Assembly (NCBI RefSeq): GCF_900104725.1
Contig: NZ_LT629758.1
Location: 1,178,001-1,242,000, forward strand
Length of the DNA: 64,000 nt
Direction: 5' to 3'
From: Actinoplanes derwentensis
Lineage (GTDB): Bacteria > Actinomycetota > Actinomycetes > Mycobacteriales > Micromonosporaceae
The notes under the pieces are model-generated. The model searched no databases and was not told the DNA's origin. It saw only the letters and a program-made list of their open reading frames with translations. The position numbers and the translations under genes are program-made. The number at the start of each line of letters is the position of its first letter. Positions within the stretch are counted from its first letter, which is position 1. Shown here piece by piece: positions 25,811-34,491 of this stretch.

Positions 25811-26659
25811 CTAGGGCTGCGGAACGGGGGTGGGCTTGAGCCCTTGCTGGTGCTTGTTCTTCTGCGGGCGGAGGAAGAGCAGCAGGACGGGTACGGCGTA
25901 CGCGCCCCAGGCCACGGTCTCCAGCACACTCGCGGTCGGGGTGACGTTGAACATGCCGGTGAGCAGGGCGGTGTACCAGGCCGACGGATCCAGGACCGTA
26001 CTGATGTCGTACGCCAAGGTGTTCAGTCCGGGCAGGACGCCCGCCTCTTGGAAGTCGTGCACGCCGTACTTGAGAATTCCGGCGGCCACCAGGATGAGCA
26101 GGACACCGGTCCAGGTGAAGAAGACGCTCAGGTTGATCCGGACCGTGGTCGCATACATGATCCAGCCGATCAAGATGGACGTGGCGATGCCGCCGAGCAA
26201 TGCATACAGCGGACCGGTGTTGTCCGAGGCGCCCTGGACCGCCGAGTAGAAGATCAGGGACGTCTCCAGGCCCTCCCGGACGACCGCGAGGAACGCCATC
26301 AGGGCGACCGCGACGGATCCGAGGTTCAGTGCCTGGTCGAGCTTGCCGCGCAGTTCACCCGCGATGGATCGGGCGGCCCGGCGCATCCAGAAGATCATCC
26401 AGGTGACGAAGGCGACGGCCAGCAGTGAGGTGATCGCCTCGAACAGTTCCCGTTGCTCATACTGCTGGAGCAGAGTGGTCGAGGTGTAGCTGAGCAGCCA
26501 CCCGAACGCCACGGAGAGCACGACCGCGACGGCGACCCCGGCCCACAGCTGAGGCAGCCGGTCGCGGCGCCCTGACCTGGCCAGGGCCGCGATGAGGATA
26601 CTGACCACGAGAGTGGCCTCCAGCCCCTCACGCAGTCCGATGAGGTAGGTGGCGAACAT
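25811..26659 (-). CDS. efeU: EfeU: FTR1-family iron permease
   Basis: 282 residues with seven hydrophobic helices. Two REGLE iron-exchange motifs are present (LIGLREGLEATLVV in helix 1 and LAVVREGLETSLIF in helix 4), diagnostic of Ftr1/EfeU. It is first in the operon, with GGAGGG 6 nt before the ATG. The upstream tandem iron boxes at 26674-26728 indicate iron-dependent repression. The product sits in the cytoplasmic membrane and imports iron delivered by EfeO. Confidence 0.95.
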   Translation of the reverse strand: MFATYLIGLREGLEATLVVSILIAALARSGRRDRLPQLWAGVAVAVVLSVAFGWLLSYTSTTLLQQYEQRELFEAITSLLAVAFVTWMIFWMRRAARSIAGELRGKLDQALNLGSVAVALMAFLAVVREGLETSLIFYSAVQGASDNTGPLYALLGGIATSILIGWIMYATTVRINLSVFFTWTGVLLILVAAGILKYGVHDFQEAGVLPGLNTLAYDISTVLDPSAWYTALLTGMFNVTPTASVLETVAWGAYAVPVLLLFLRPQKNKHQQGLKPTPVPQP

Positions 26660-26673
26660 GAACCGCCCTCCGA

Positions 26674-26728
26674 TTAGGCTTGCCTTACCTTGCTTCTACA
26701 AGCTGTAGATTAGGGTTGCCTACCTTTG
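26674..26728 (-). promoter_or_regulatory. two tandem DtxR/IdeR-like iron boxes
   Basis: TTAGGCTTGCCTTACCTTG (26674-26692) matches the 19-bp DtxR/IdeR consensus at 13 positions on the plus strand (14 on the other); TTAGGGTTGCCTACCTTTG (26710-26728) matches at 12. The two are direct repeats, 36 bp apart, just upstream of efeU. Fits iron-dependent repression of the operon. Confidence 0.65.
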
Positions 26729-26784
26729 CTGTCCAGTCACATGTCCCGTGACACACTGTGGTTCCGTACGGAACGGAGCTACCG

Positions 26785-27831
26785 GTGTTCGATCACTTCG
26801 TGTCATCAGTGGTGATCTGCCCGCTTCTGGTGGTGCTCGCGGTCCGGTTCCTCGCCGACCGGCTCCGCCCCGAAGCCGCCGTCCGCTTCCTGGTGCTGTC
26901 GCTGACCGCCGCCGCGGTCGCCTGCCTCGTCACCATCACCGCCTTCGGGCTCAAGGCGATCGCCGAACTCCCGGCCACCGGCGCGTACTTCCACTTCTCC
27001 GACCGGATCGTCCGCGCCGACACCGCCCACGAACCATGGGTGTCCTGGCTGTCCGTGGCCCTCACCGTTTCCGCGGTGGCGGGGATCGCCCGGGTCTGGT
27101 GGTCCCACCGTCGGGACAGCGCCGCCGTCCGGCCGTACACCTCGCTCGGCGCTTCTCTCGACGCCTCGCTCGACGCCTCACCCGGCGTTTCTCTCGACGT
27201 CTCACCCGGCGCCTCTCGCGGCGTCTCTCTCGACGGCCGGGTGCTGCTGGTCGACGACGACCGGGCCGCCGCCTTCGCCATTCCCGGCGCTGACGGCCGG
27301 ATCATCGTCACCACCGGCATGCGGGCCGCTCTCGACGACACCCAGTACGCCGCCCTGCTCGCCCACGAGGACGCCCACCTGCGCGGGCGCCACCACCGGC
27401 TGGTCCTGCTGGCCCGGCTCGCGGCCGCCGTACACCCCGCGTTCCGGCTGCTCACCCGCCGCATCGACTACCTGGTCGAACGCGCCGCCGACGAACAGGC
27501 CGCCGCCCGGGTGCACGACCGGCGGGCGGTCGCCCGGGCCATCGGCGCCGCCGCTCTGATCTCCGCCGGGCCGGGCGGCCTGGTCTCCGCGGGCCGGTCG
27601 GGTGGCCCGCTCTCCGCAGGCCGGTCGGCTGGCCTGCCGATGGCGCCGGCCGCTGCTGACCTGCGGCGGGCGGGCACCGTGCCGCGGCGGGTCGCGTCCC
27701 TGCTCAGCCCGTTGCGGGCGTGGTCACCGCTGTTGTTACTCGTACCGGCAGGGGTGGCGGTCTTCGATCTGGTCTGGACCGCCGAGTGCGTCTGGGATCT
27801 CGGCGAACTGTTGTACGCCGCGCAGATCTAA
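26785..27831 (+). CDS. M56-family (BlaR1-like) membrane metallopeptidase
   Basis: 348 residues from GTG 26785, which has ACGGAG 6 nt upstream; an in-frame GTG at 26758 has none. Membrane helices near residues 5-25, 35-60, 85-110 and at the C-terminus. The zinc site is HEDAH (H194-H198) in LLAHEDAHLRGRHH, with a downstream Glu in YLVERAADEQAAARVHD. Between the second membrane block and the protease domain lies an array of eight four-residue repeats (residues 120-151). Tail-to-tail and overlapping by 4 bp with a BlaI-type repressor gene: the usual protease/repressor pair, here convergent rather than in an operon. No penicillin-binding sensor domain is attached. Confidence 0.9.
   Translation: MFDHFVSSVVICPLLVVLAVRFLADRLRPEAAVRFLVLSLTAAAVACLVTITAFGLKAIAELPATGAYFHFSDRIVRADTAHEPWVSWLSVALTVSAVAGIARVWWSHRRDSAAVRPYTSLGASLDASLDASPGVSLDVSPGASRGVSLDGRVLLVDDDRAAAFAIPGADGRIIVTTGMRAALDDTQYAALLAHEDAHLRGRHHRLVLLARLAAAVHPAFRLLTRRIDYLVERAADEQAAARVHDRRAVARAIGAAALISAGPGGLVSAGRSGGPLSAGRSAGLPMAPAAADLRRAGTVPRRVASLLSPLRAWSPLLLLVPAGVAVFDLVWTAECVWDLGELLYAAQI
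27142..27237 (+). repeat. eight 12-bp tandem repeats inside the M56 gene
   Basis: Units such as TCTCTCGACGCC and TCACCCGGCGTT repeat in frame eight times and encode SLDA/SPGV-type tetrapeptides in the linker before the protease domain. Units differ by several bases, so the array is old. Confidence 0.75.
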
Positions 27832-28247
27832 CGCTCGAACAACTGCCGCAACAGCTCCGCATCGCCCGGCTCCAGCGTGCTGACGAACCGGCGCAGCACC
27901 GTGCCCCGGTCGACACCCGAGTCCAGCAGGGCACTCATCCGACCTGCGGCCATCGTGTCGGCGTCGGTCAGCGGCGCGTACCGGAACGCCCGGCCCTGGC
28001 GGTAGCGGGCGGTCATGCCCTTGTCGTGCATCCTGGTCAGAATCGTGACGACGGTGCTGTAGGACAGCGGCGCCGCCAGCCGGTCCAGCACCTCACGCGG
28101 GGTCAGCGGGACATGCGCCGCGCCGAGCACACCGAGAATCCGGGCCTCCAGCTCACCGGGTCTCCGGCGGCCTTCCGCTTCGCTCACGGTCCTGCCCACG
28201 GCCTGGTTCACGGCCTGGTTCACGGCCTCGCCCGCGGCTTCGCTCAC
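27828..28247 (-). CDS. BlaI/MecI-family repressor with repeated N-terminal extension
   Basis: 139 residues. The winged helix is readable as ELEARILGVLGAAHVPLTPREVLDRL and LSYSTVVTILTRMHDKGMTA, followed by the dimerisation helices ending ELLRQLFER. The first 25 residues (GEAVNQAVNQAVGRTVSEAEG) are encoded by 12-bp repeats and are not part of the fold; an internal GTG before SEAEGRRR could be the true start. If the GTG at 28247 is used, TAGACT lies exactly 6 nt upstream (28254-28259), i.e. leaderless. Proteolytic partner is the convergent M56 peptidase. Confidence 0.88.
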   Translation of the reverse strand: MSEAAGEAVNQAVNQAVGRTVSEAEGRRRPGELEARILGVLGAAHVPLTPREVLDRLAAPLSYSTVVTILTRMHDKGMTARYRQGRAFRYAPLTDADTMAAGRMSALLDSGVDRGTVLRRFVSTLEPGDAELLRQLFER

Positions 28248-28272
28248 GGCGGAAGTCTACCGATCCCTCCTT

Positions 28273-28314
28273 CGATGTCTCATATCGTCGGTCCCGCTGC
28301 CGATGGGACATCGT
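28273..28314. promoter_or_regulatory. possible BlaI-type operator between the repressor and GGDEF genes
   Basis: CGATGTCTCATATCG (28273-28287) and CGATGGGACATCG (near 28302-28314) are two imperfect dyads; CGATGTC and GACATCG are also inverted copies of each other. They cover the upstream regions of both the minus-strand repressor gene and the plus-strand GGDEF gene. Confidence 0.35.
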
Positions 28315-29797
28315 GTCACTGCCGAAAGCCGTCCGGAGCCGCGCGAGTGCCGTGGTTCCCGTCGGTGCCGTGGCACTGACCGCCCTGCTCTGCGTGTTCT
28401 TCCTCGTCGGGCGGGGCGGCCGGGAACTTCCGGCGATCCTGTGCTGGCTCACGGCCGCCACCTTCACCAGCGGAATGGCCTGGTACGCGTCCCGGGCCGT
28501 CCAATCGATGGCCCCGGGCGCTCCGGAGAAACGGTTCTTTCAGGCGTTCGTCACCGCCGCGTTGATCTTCGCCGTCGGCGACTGGATCCAGGTAGCCGAA
28601 ACGCTCGCCGACCCGCTGTCGTTGACAGCTCAGTCCGGCACCGGACTCGCCCGCACCATCGGCCTCGGCCTCGGCGGCATCGTCATGATCGGCGTGATGG
28701 CCACCTACCCGCTGCCGTACCGGTCCGGCCGCGAACGCCTCTGCTTCCACCTCGACCTGGCCACCGTCGTCACCGCGGTCGCCGCCATCGGCCTGTACTG
28801 GTCGGTGACCAGCGTGCTGGCGGCCGGCGCCGTCGCCGGAGTAGTGGCCGGACCGGTGGTGGCGACGCTGGTGGCGTTCGCCGTCGGCCGGCTCTACCTC
28901 AGCGGGGCCGCGCCGTTCCGCTGGCACGTCGGCGTGATCGGCCCACTCGCGGCGGTCCTCGAGGCCTCCGCCCGGACACTCGGCCCCGAACTGGCCCGCA
29001 CCGGCCGTCCCGGCCCGGTCTTCGCCCTCTCTCTCGGCTGCCACATCCTGCTGCTGTTCGCGTCCTGGCGGGAGTACAGCGACTACCGTTCCGGGCACGT
29101 CGCCCTGCCGACCGCCCCGCGCCGTCCGTACAGCCTCGTGCCGTACTTCGCCCTGGCAGTTCTCTACACCCTGCTCATCGCCACCCTGCTCACTCGGGGC
29201 CTGGACGTCCGCGCCTGGATCATCCAGATCGGCGCGATCCTCTGCACCGGCATCGTGGTGGCCCGGCAGCTCACCGCGTTCATCGACAACGCGAACCTGC
29301 TGGCCGAACGCGACAGCCTCACTCGCCGCCTGCACACGATGGCGTTCACCGACAGCCTCACCGGCCTGGCCAACCGCGCCAGCTTCCTGAGCCGCCTCGA
29401 CGAGACCACCGGCCCCGTAGGCGTCCTGTTGATCGACTTGGACGACTTCAAACCGGTCAACGACCGCTACGGTCACGCCGCCGGCGACGCCGTCCTGGTG
29501 CAGGCGGCCAACCGCCTCCGCGACAACTTGACCCCCGGCGACCTGCCGGCCCGACTGGGCGGCGACGAGTTCGCGGTGCTGCTGGCGCCCCGCCCCGAAG
29601 AGGGCTATTCCGCGGTGGCCGACCGCTTGGTGGGCTTGCTGGGCGCCCCATGCCCGCTGCCGTCCGGCGACACGGCCACCGTCCGAGCCAGCGTAGGCCT
29701 GGCCGTAGGCGAGGCAGCGCAGGTCCTGAACGTGGCAGACCAGGCCATGTACCGAGCCAAACACCAGGGCAAAGGCAAAATCGAAACCGCCGCCTGA
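28313..29797 (+). CDS. membrane-bound diguanylate cyclase (GGDEF)
   Basis: 494 residues from a GTG at 28313. About nine hydrophobic segments in residues 15-330 form a membrane sensor; the C-terminal 160 residues are a GGDEF domain with VLLIDLDDFKPVNDRYGH (metal Asp) and LGGDEFAVLL (active site, near residue 416). The inhibitory RxxD site is absent five residues upstream (the segment reads GDLPAR), so it should not be product-inhibited by that route. It makes c-di-GMP at the membrane. No EAL or HD-GYP domain is present in the window. Confidence 0.93.
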   Translation: MSLPKAVRSRASAVVPVGAVALTALLCVFFLVGRGGRELPAILCWLTAATFTSGMAWYASRAVQSMAPGAPEKRFFQAFVTAALIFAVGDWIQVAETLADPLSLTAQSGTGLARTIGLGLGGIVMIGVMATYPLPYRSGRERLCFHLDLATVVTAVAAIGLYWSVTSVLAAGAVAGVVAGPVVATLVAFAVGRLYLSGAAPFRWHVGVIGPLAAVLEASARTLGPELARTGRPGPVFALSLGCHILLLFASWREYSDYRSGHVALPTAPRRPYSLVPYFALAVLYTLLIATLLTRGLDVRAWIIQIGAILCTGIVVARQLTAFIDNANLLAERDSLTRRLHTMAFTDSLTGLANRASFLSRLDETTGPVGVLLIDLDDFKPVNDRYGHAAGDAVLVQAANRLRDNLTPGDLPARLGGDEFAVLLAPRPEEGYSAVADRLVGLLGAPCPLPSGDTATVRASVGLAVGEAAQVLNVADQAMYRAKHQGKGKIETAA

Positions 29798-29896
29798 GTA
29801 CGCCCGTCAAACGCCCCGCCAACTCGCAGCCCTGATCCCGCCGGTCAGACGGCCGCCGTGAGTGTGCCGGTCAATCCGCCGCTCCCGCTCCCGGCC

Positions 29897-30448
29897 TCAG
29901 GGCAGAACCACACATCGACGACAGCGAGCCTCGTACGAATAAGTCCCGTCATCCGGCAACGGCGTCGACGGCGCCAGCTCACGGATGAACGGTTTACCGT
30001 GCTCCAGCACCTGAGTGTGCGTGGCATCCAACGACCGGCACACGTCACAGACCGCCCGCCGATAGATCACCCGCTCCGGCGCCAGCTCGAACAGCGCCCG
30101 CACCGGTGCGAACAACTGCCCCCGGTGATCCAGATCGATACCCGCGACAACCACCTTGACCCCACGCCGAACCGCCACCCCCAACTCCGCGATGTCGTCC
30201 GCGGTGAACATGTGAATCTCGTCGACACCGATCCACTGCACGTCCCCGTCCGCGGCCCCCGCCAGCGAATGCACCTTCACGGTCTGCAGGCTGCCCCCCG
30301 AACGCGAGGTGACCGCGGTATCCCGCCCATGCCGAGCCGACTGATAGATCCGGTGCGGAATACCGGCATGCTCCAACGGCGACAGAAGGCTGATCATCTC
30401 CAGCGACTTGCCGCCCTTCATCGGGCCGAGAATCACGGTCAGGTCCAT
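29897..30448 (-). CDS. tdk: thymidine kinase
   Basis: 183 residues, the usual size of bacterial type II thymidine kinase. Walker A GPMKGGKS (residues 8-15), Walker B-like GVDEIHMF, the lasso/thymidine-binding end YRRAVCDVCRSLDATHT, and the zinc pairs CDVC and CRRC. It phosphorylates thymidine in the salvage pathway in the cytosol. Start ATG at 30448; a longer frame upstream is contradicted by tandem 16-bp repeats. It is a single gene ending 99 bp from the GGDEF gene. Confidence 0.93.
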   Translation of the reverse strand: MDLTVILGPMKGGKSLEMISLLSPLEHAGIPHRIYQSARHGRDTAVTSRSGGSLQTVKVHSLAGAADGDVQWIGVDEIHMFTADDIAELGVAVRRGVKVVVAGIDLDHRGQLFAPVRALFELAPERVIYRRAVCDVCRSLDATHTQVLEHGKPFIRELAPSTPLPDDGTYSYEARCRRCVVLP

Positions 30449-30477
30449 GCCCGAAGACCCTGCCACCCCCATCCCAC

Positions 30478-30524
30478 CCACCCCCACGCAGGGCCACCCC
30501 CACGCAGGGCCACCCCGCGCAAGG
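30478..30524. repeat. three tandem 16-bp repeats
   Basis: CCACCCCCACGCAGGG occurs at 30478-30493 and 30494-30509, with a degenerate third copy to 30524. They lie between tdk and the insertion sequence, in what was probably the end of the older IS605-type element. Confidence 0.75.
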
Positions 30525-30558
30525 CAGCGGCAGTGGTGGCATCCTCTCCGCCATAGGG

Positions 30559-32332
30559 GACCCCGTTGGGGAACGGCCAAACCATCTGAATCCGCTTGTT
30601 GGCATGATTGTCGGGTTTGCCGGGTGGAAAGGGTTCAGGGTGTCGCTGGAAGCGTGGGATGACCGTGGGGTGCCGGAGTTGACCGCGCGGGTGGTGCGGG
30701 CGTCGTTCCCGAAGGGCACTCTCGCGGTGCGGATCCGAGACGCGCTCGGGCCGGTCTTTGGCGATTCGGCGTTCGCACTGGCGTTCCCGGCGGTGGGCCG
30801 TCCGGCGGCCTCGCCGGGGGTGTTGGCGCTGGTGTCGGTGCTGCAGTACGCGGAAGGGCTCAGCGACAGGCAGGCCGCTGACCAGGTCCGGGCCAGGATG
30901 GACTGGAAGTACCTGCTCGGTCTGGAACTCGATGATCCCGGTTTCGACTACACGATCCTTGGCGATTTCCGGGCCCGGCTGATCAAACATGGGCTGGAGG
31001 AGAAGGTCCTGGAGGTGATCCTGGACCACTGCTCGCGGCTGGGACTGCTGCGCGCCGGTGGCCGGCAACGCACCGACTCCACCCATGTGCTGGCAGCGGT
31101 GCGCACGTTGAACCGGATGGAGTTCGTCGGGGAAACCCTGCGGGCGGCCCTCGAAGTCCTGGCCAAGACCGCTCCACAGTGGCTCGCCCCACGCATCGAT
31201 GCCGACTGGGCCGGGCGATACGGTGCCCGGATCGACTCGTACCGCTTCCCCAAGGGCGACGACGTGCGCATGCGGTGGGCTGAGCAGGTAGGGCGGGACG
31301 GCTATCTGATCCTGGACGCGGTCGCTGCACCCGGTGCGCCGGCATGGTTGCGGGAGATCCCGGCGGTCCAGGTCCTCGGCCAGGTGTGGGAGCAGCAGTA
31401 CCAGCGTGCTGGTGAGGAGGTGCACTGGCGGGAGGGCAAAGACCTCCCGCCCAGTAGAAACCGGCTGGCCTCGCCGTACGACATCGACGCCCGCTACGGC
31501 CTCAAACGGGGTCTGGGCTGGTCCGGTTACAAGGTGCATTTCAGCGAGACCTGCGAGGCGGACCTGCCGCGGATCATCACTGGTGTGCTGACCACCGATG
31601 CCACAGTCACCGACACCGAGACAACCGGGACCATCCATCAGAACATGGCCTGCCGGCAACGAGTGCCGGGCGAACATGTGGTCGACGCCGGTTACGTCAC
31701 CGCCGCGCACATCGTGACCGCTCGCGACGAACACGGTATCGATCTGCTCGGTCCGGTAGGACTGGATACCCACCAGGGCGAACGTTTCCCGCAGAGCGCC
31801 TTCCGCATCGACTGGCAGTCCAAGGCCGTGACCTGCCCGCAGGGCAAGACCAGTATCAGCTGGTCGGCCCAGCGCAAGAGCAGCGGCACCGAACTGGCAC
31901 GAGTGCACTTCGCCGCCGGTGACTGCACGGGTTGCCCGGTCCGGGCCGAGTGCACCACTGCCAGCGTCAACAGTAAATGGGGTCGCAGCCTCACCCTGCT
32001 TCCCGCAGCTCAGCAGGAAGTCTTGGAGGCCAGACGTGGTGAACAGGTCACCGAGGCGTGGCAGCAGCGCTACCACATCCGCGCCGGAGTCGAGGCCACG
32101 ATCTCCCAGGTCGTCCGGCACACCGGAATCCGGAGCACCCGATACACCGGTGCGGACAAGACCCACCTCGGTCACCTCCTCGCCGCTACCGCAGCCAACA
32201 TCGTCCGCATCGACGCCTGGCTCACCGGAACACCACTCGGCCGAACCAGAACCAGCCACCTCACCCAACTCGACCTCGACCTCGCTGGCTGAAGGTCGTT
32301 ACATACCGTTTTGGCCGTTCCCCAACGGGGTC
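30559..32332 (+). mobile_element. complete IS1182-family insertion sequence
   Basis: Terminal inverted repeats GACCCCGTTGGGGAACGGCC (left, 30559 onward) and its complement ending at 32332 continue for about 23 bp. ATAGGG flanks both sides (30553-30558 and 32333-32338) as a target duplication. It encloses a single full-length transposase. The flanking sequence on the right reads as the tail of a TnpB gene, so it landed in an older IS605-type remnant. Confidence 0.88.
30640..32292 (+). CDS. IS1182-family DDE transposase
   Basis: 550 residues from GTG 30640, chosen for the AAGGG 6-7 nt upstream; an ATG at 30604 is the alternative (562 residues). Domain order is that of IS1182: an N-terminal DUF772-type helical domain (VLALVSVLQYAEGLSDRQAA), then the DDE core with RTDSTHVLAAVRTLNR, EHVVDAGYVTAAHI and GVEATISQVVRHTGIR supplying D, D and E. 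A four-cysteine insert (CTGCPVRAEC) lies near residue 430. No stop or frameshift, so the copy may be active. Confidence 0.93.
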   Translation: MSLEAWDDRGVPELTARVVRASFPKGTLAVRIRDALGPVFGDSAFALAFPAVGRPAASPGVLALVSVLQYAEGLSDRQAADQVRARMDWKYLLGLELDDPGFDYTILGDFRARLIKHGLEEKVLEVILDHCSRLGLLRAGGRQRTDSTHVLAAVRTLNRMEFVGETLRAALEVLAKTAPQWLAPRIDADWAGRYGARIDSYRFPKGDDVRMRWAEQVGRDGYLILDAVAAPGAPAWLREIPAVQVLGQVWEQQYQRAGEEVHWREGKDLPPSRNRLASPYDIDARYGLKRGLGWSGYKVHFSETCEADLPRIITGVLTTDATVTDTETTGTIHQNMACRQRVPGEHVVDAGYVTAAHIVTARDEHGIDLLGPVGLDTHQGERFPQSAFRIDWQSKAVTCPQGKTSISWSAQRKSSGTELARVHFAAGDCTGCPVRAECTTASVNSKWGRSLTLLPAAQQEVLEARRGEQVTEAWQQRYHIRAGVEATISQVVRHTGIRSTRYTGADKTHLGHLLAATAANIVRIDAWLTGTPLGRTRTSHLTQLDLDLAG

Positions 32333-32339
32333 ATAGGGG

Positions 32340-32640
32340 ACGGAGATTCCCTCCACGCGGCGCGTGGAACGCGCCGCGTCCGGGTGGGTTACCGCTTCTC
32401 GGCGCGCCGCCGGGACGGATCCCGGTCTTACGTGCGCTCCACGGTCGTTGAAGTCCGCCTGCCCGGCGGCCTTGATGTTGATCGCCGCGTTGACGTCCCG
32501 GTCGTGGTGACTGCTGCACGGGCAGTCCCACTTCCGTACGTTCAACGTCATCTTCTCGTTGATCCGGCCGCAGTCGGAAGCGCACGAGTTCGCAGATTCC
32601 TGACTAGGGCGGGCGGGAACCCACACCGGCTCGACGGTTG
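32340..32640 (-). pseudogene. tnpB (IS200/IS605 OrfB) C-terminal remnant
   Basis: Read on the minus strand: SCASDCGRINEKMTLNVRKW, then DCPCSSHHDRDVNAAINIKA and RPGSVPAARREAVTHPDAAR. This is the zinc-ribbon and tail of IS605-type TnpB, the RNA-guided nuclease. The RuvC catalytic domain and the N-terminus are absent, the first cysteine pair is abnormally spaced, and the IS1182 element interrupts the end. It is not functional. Confidence 0.8.
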
Positions 32641-32872
32641 GTGCCGACACTGCCGTGCGGGTTCCGCGGCTGTCAGGGCTTCCACGCGTGGTTTGTTCGT
32701 GAAGTCACGGCGCTGGATCTCGGCGAGCACCGGCTGAGATCCGACAATGTCTATGCCTGACTCCGCCGGGCACCCTTCGGTCTGCGGTCGGCCTGAGGTA
32801 TGCCGAACGACATAGGTGGCCGCTGACCGACGGGAGATGTGCGCGACCGGGCTATTCGCGAGGCTGGATTCC
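32641..32872. other. spacer upstream of the ABC transporter operon
   Basis: No gene seen. Only short, low-quality open frames on either strand; it is probably decayed insertion-sequence DNA plus the promoter of the following ABC operon. GACATAGG at about 32810 could be part of a -10 region, but no clear -35 box was found. Confidence 0.3.
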
Positions 32873-33778
32873 ATGATCGAGCTTCACGAACTGACCAAAC
32901 GCTATGGGGACCGGACGGCGGTGGACCAGGTCACGGTGACCGTGCCATCGGGAAAGGTCACTGCGCTTCTCGGGCCGAACGGCGCCGGGAAGTCCACCGC
33001 TATGCGCATGGTGCTCGGCCTTGACCGGCCCACCTCCGGAACCGCGATGATCGACGGCCGGCGGTACGCCGAGTTGCGGAACCCGCTGCGGCTGGTCGGC
33101 GCCCACCTGGACGCGCGTGCCTTCCATCCGCGGCGTACCGGACGCGCCGGTCGGCGCGCGCTGGCCCGCTACAACGGTTTCCCACGAGCCCGGGTCGAGA
33201 CCGCGATCGACGCGGTGGGGATCGGCACGGTCGCCGGCAAACGTGCCGGGACCTACTCGCTCGGGATGGCGCAGCGACTCGGGATAGCCGGCGCGATGCT
33301 CGGCGACCCGAGCACGATCATCCTCGACGAGCCGGTCAACGGCCTCGACGCCGACGGCGTGCGGTGGGTGCGAGGGCTGGTGCGGCGGTGGGCGGGCGAC
33401 GGACGCACGGTCCTGGTCTCCAGCCATCTGATGAGCGAGGTGGCGCTGATCGCCGACCGCGTCGTGGTGCTCGGCCGAGGCCGGTTGCTCGCGGATGCGA
33501 CGGTCGCCGAGTTCACCGCCGGGCAGCACGCCGCCGTCGAGGTGGCGGCGGCAGACGACAATTCCTTCCGGCTGCTGGCGGTGGCGCTGGGTGATCACGG
33601 GGAGCAGATCGGTGCGGACCGCCTGCGGGTCCACGGCCTGCCCGCGGCGACGGTAGGCCACCGGGCTCAGCAGGCCGGTGCGGTGTTGCGCGAGTTGCGC
33701 ACCGACGCGCCGAGCCTGGAGGACGCGTATGTGCGCCTGGTCGAGGACGAGGCCGAGTACGTGGCGGTGGCGGCGTGA
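32873..33778 (+). CDS. ABC transporter ATP-binding protein
   Basis: 301 residues from ATG 32873 (MIELHELTKRYGDRTAVDQV). Walker A LLGPNGAGKST, signature YSLGMAQRLGIAGAM (with SLGM in place of SGGQ, common in this family), Walker B STIILDEPVNGLDADG, and the switch His in VSSHLMSEVALIADR. The C-terminal 90 residues are the regulatory tail of bacitracin/antibiotic-type exporters. Stop overlaps the permease start by 4 bp (GTGA). With the two-component system downstream it forms a self-regulated efflux or envelope-stress module. Confidence 0.94.
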   Translation: MIELHELTKRYGDRTAVDQVTVTVPSGKVTALLGPNGAGKSTAMRMVLGLDRPTSGTAMIDGRRYAELRNPLRLVGAHLDARAFHPRRTGRAGRRALARYNGFPRARVETAIDAVGIGTVAGKRAGTYSLGMAQRLGIAGAMLGDPSTIILDEPVNGLDADGVRWVRGLVRRWAGDGRTVLVSSHLMSEVALIADRVVVLGRGRLLADATVAEFTAGQHAAVEVAAADDNSFRLLAVALGDHGEQIGADRLRVHGLPAATVGHRAQQAGAVLRELRTDAPSLEDAYVRLVEDEAEYVAVAA

Positions 33779-34482
33779 AGAACGCGATCACCGCCGAGTG
33801 GGGCAAGATCTGGTCGCTTCGCTCACCCTGGGGCTGCGTAGTCGCGGCGGTGTTACTTACCGTCGGCATGGCTGCGACGCTGGCCAACGATTTCCTGTAC
33901 GACGTCACGCAGGGACGCCTGCCCGAATCCGAGACGCTGGCTGTGCTGGATCCGCTGACGCAGGCGATGCAGGTCGGCCAGCTCGCTCTCGTTGCGCTGG
34001 CGATGCTGGTGGTCACCTCCGAGTACGGCACCGGAGTGATCCGGTCTACGTTCCTGGCCCGTCCGCGGCGACGTGATGTGTTGCTGGCCAAGACTGCGGT
34101 CGCTGCCGTCATGGGTTTCGTGGCCGGTCTGGCAGCAGCGGTGGCCGGTTGGGCGGCGGCCGCGCTGCTGTTGGGTGATCACGCGGGATCCGGTGAACCG
34201 GTCGCGGCGTGCCTGCGGCTGGCCGTGGTGGCGATGCTGGCCTGCATGTTCACCGTCGCGGTCGGGTTCCTGCTGCGCAACGCCGCCGGCACCCTGACGA
34301 CCATGTTCGTGTTGCTCGTCGGCCTGCAACTGGTCGACCCTCGGATCGGCCAGTACCTGCCGGCTGGCGCGGCCGTCGCGTTCGCGGCCGGCGACGGCGT
34401 ACGCAATCTTTGGGTTCTGGTGGCTTGGACCACCGCCGCCCAACTGGCGGCCGGGCTGCTCCTGGCCCGTCGGGATGCCTAG
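33775..34482 (+). CDS. ABC-2-type transporter permease
   Basis: 235 residues from GTG 33775, overlapping the ATPase gene by 4 bp. Six hydrophobic helices, with the first loop (YDVTQGRLPESETLAVLDPL) outside and a cytosolic segment VTSEYGTGVIRSTFLARPRR, typical of bacitracin/ABC-2 permeases. Exports an unknown lipid, peptide or drug together with the ATPase. Its TAG stop is part of the TAGGCT box upstream of the kinase gene. Confidence 0.9.
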   Translation: MKNAITAEWGKIWSLRSPWGCVVAAVLLTVGMAATLANDFLYDVTQGRLPESETLAVLDPLTQAMQVGQLALVALAMLVVTSEYGTGVIRSTFLARPRRRDVLLAKTAVAAVMGFVAGLAAAVAGWAAAALLLGDHAGSGEPVAACLRLAVVAMLACMFTVAVGFLLRNAAGTLTTMFVLLVGLQLVDPRIGQYLPAGAAVAFAAGDGVRNLWVLVAWTTAAQLAAGLLLARRDA

Positions 34483-34491
34483 GCTGTCGGC

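Noticed and set aside
32548..32874. 108-residue minus-strand frame before the ABC operon
   Set aside because: No recognisable family; overlaps the TnpB remnant in another frame and lies in decayed DNA.
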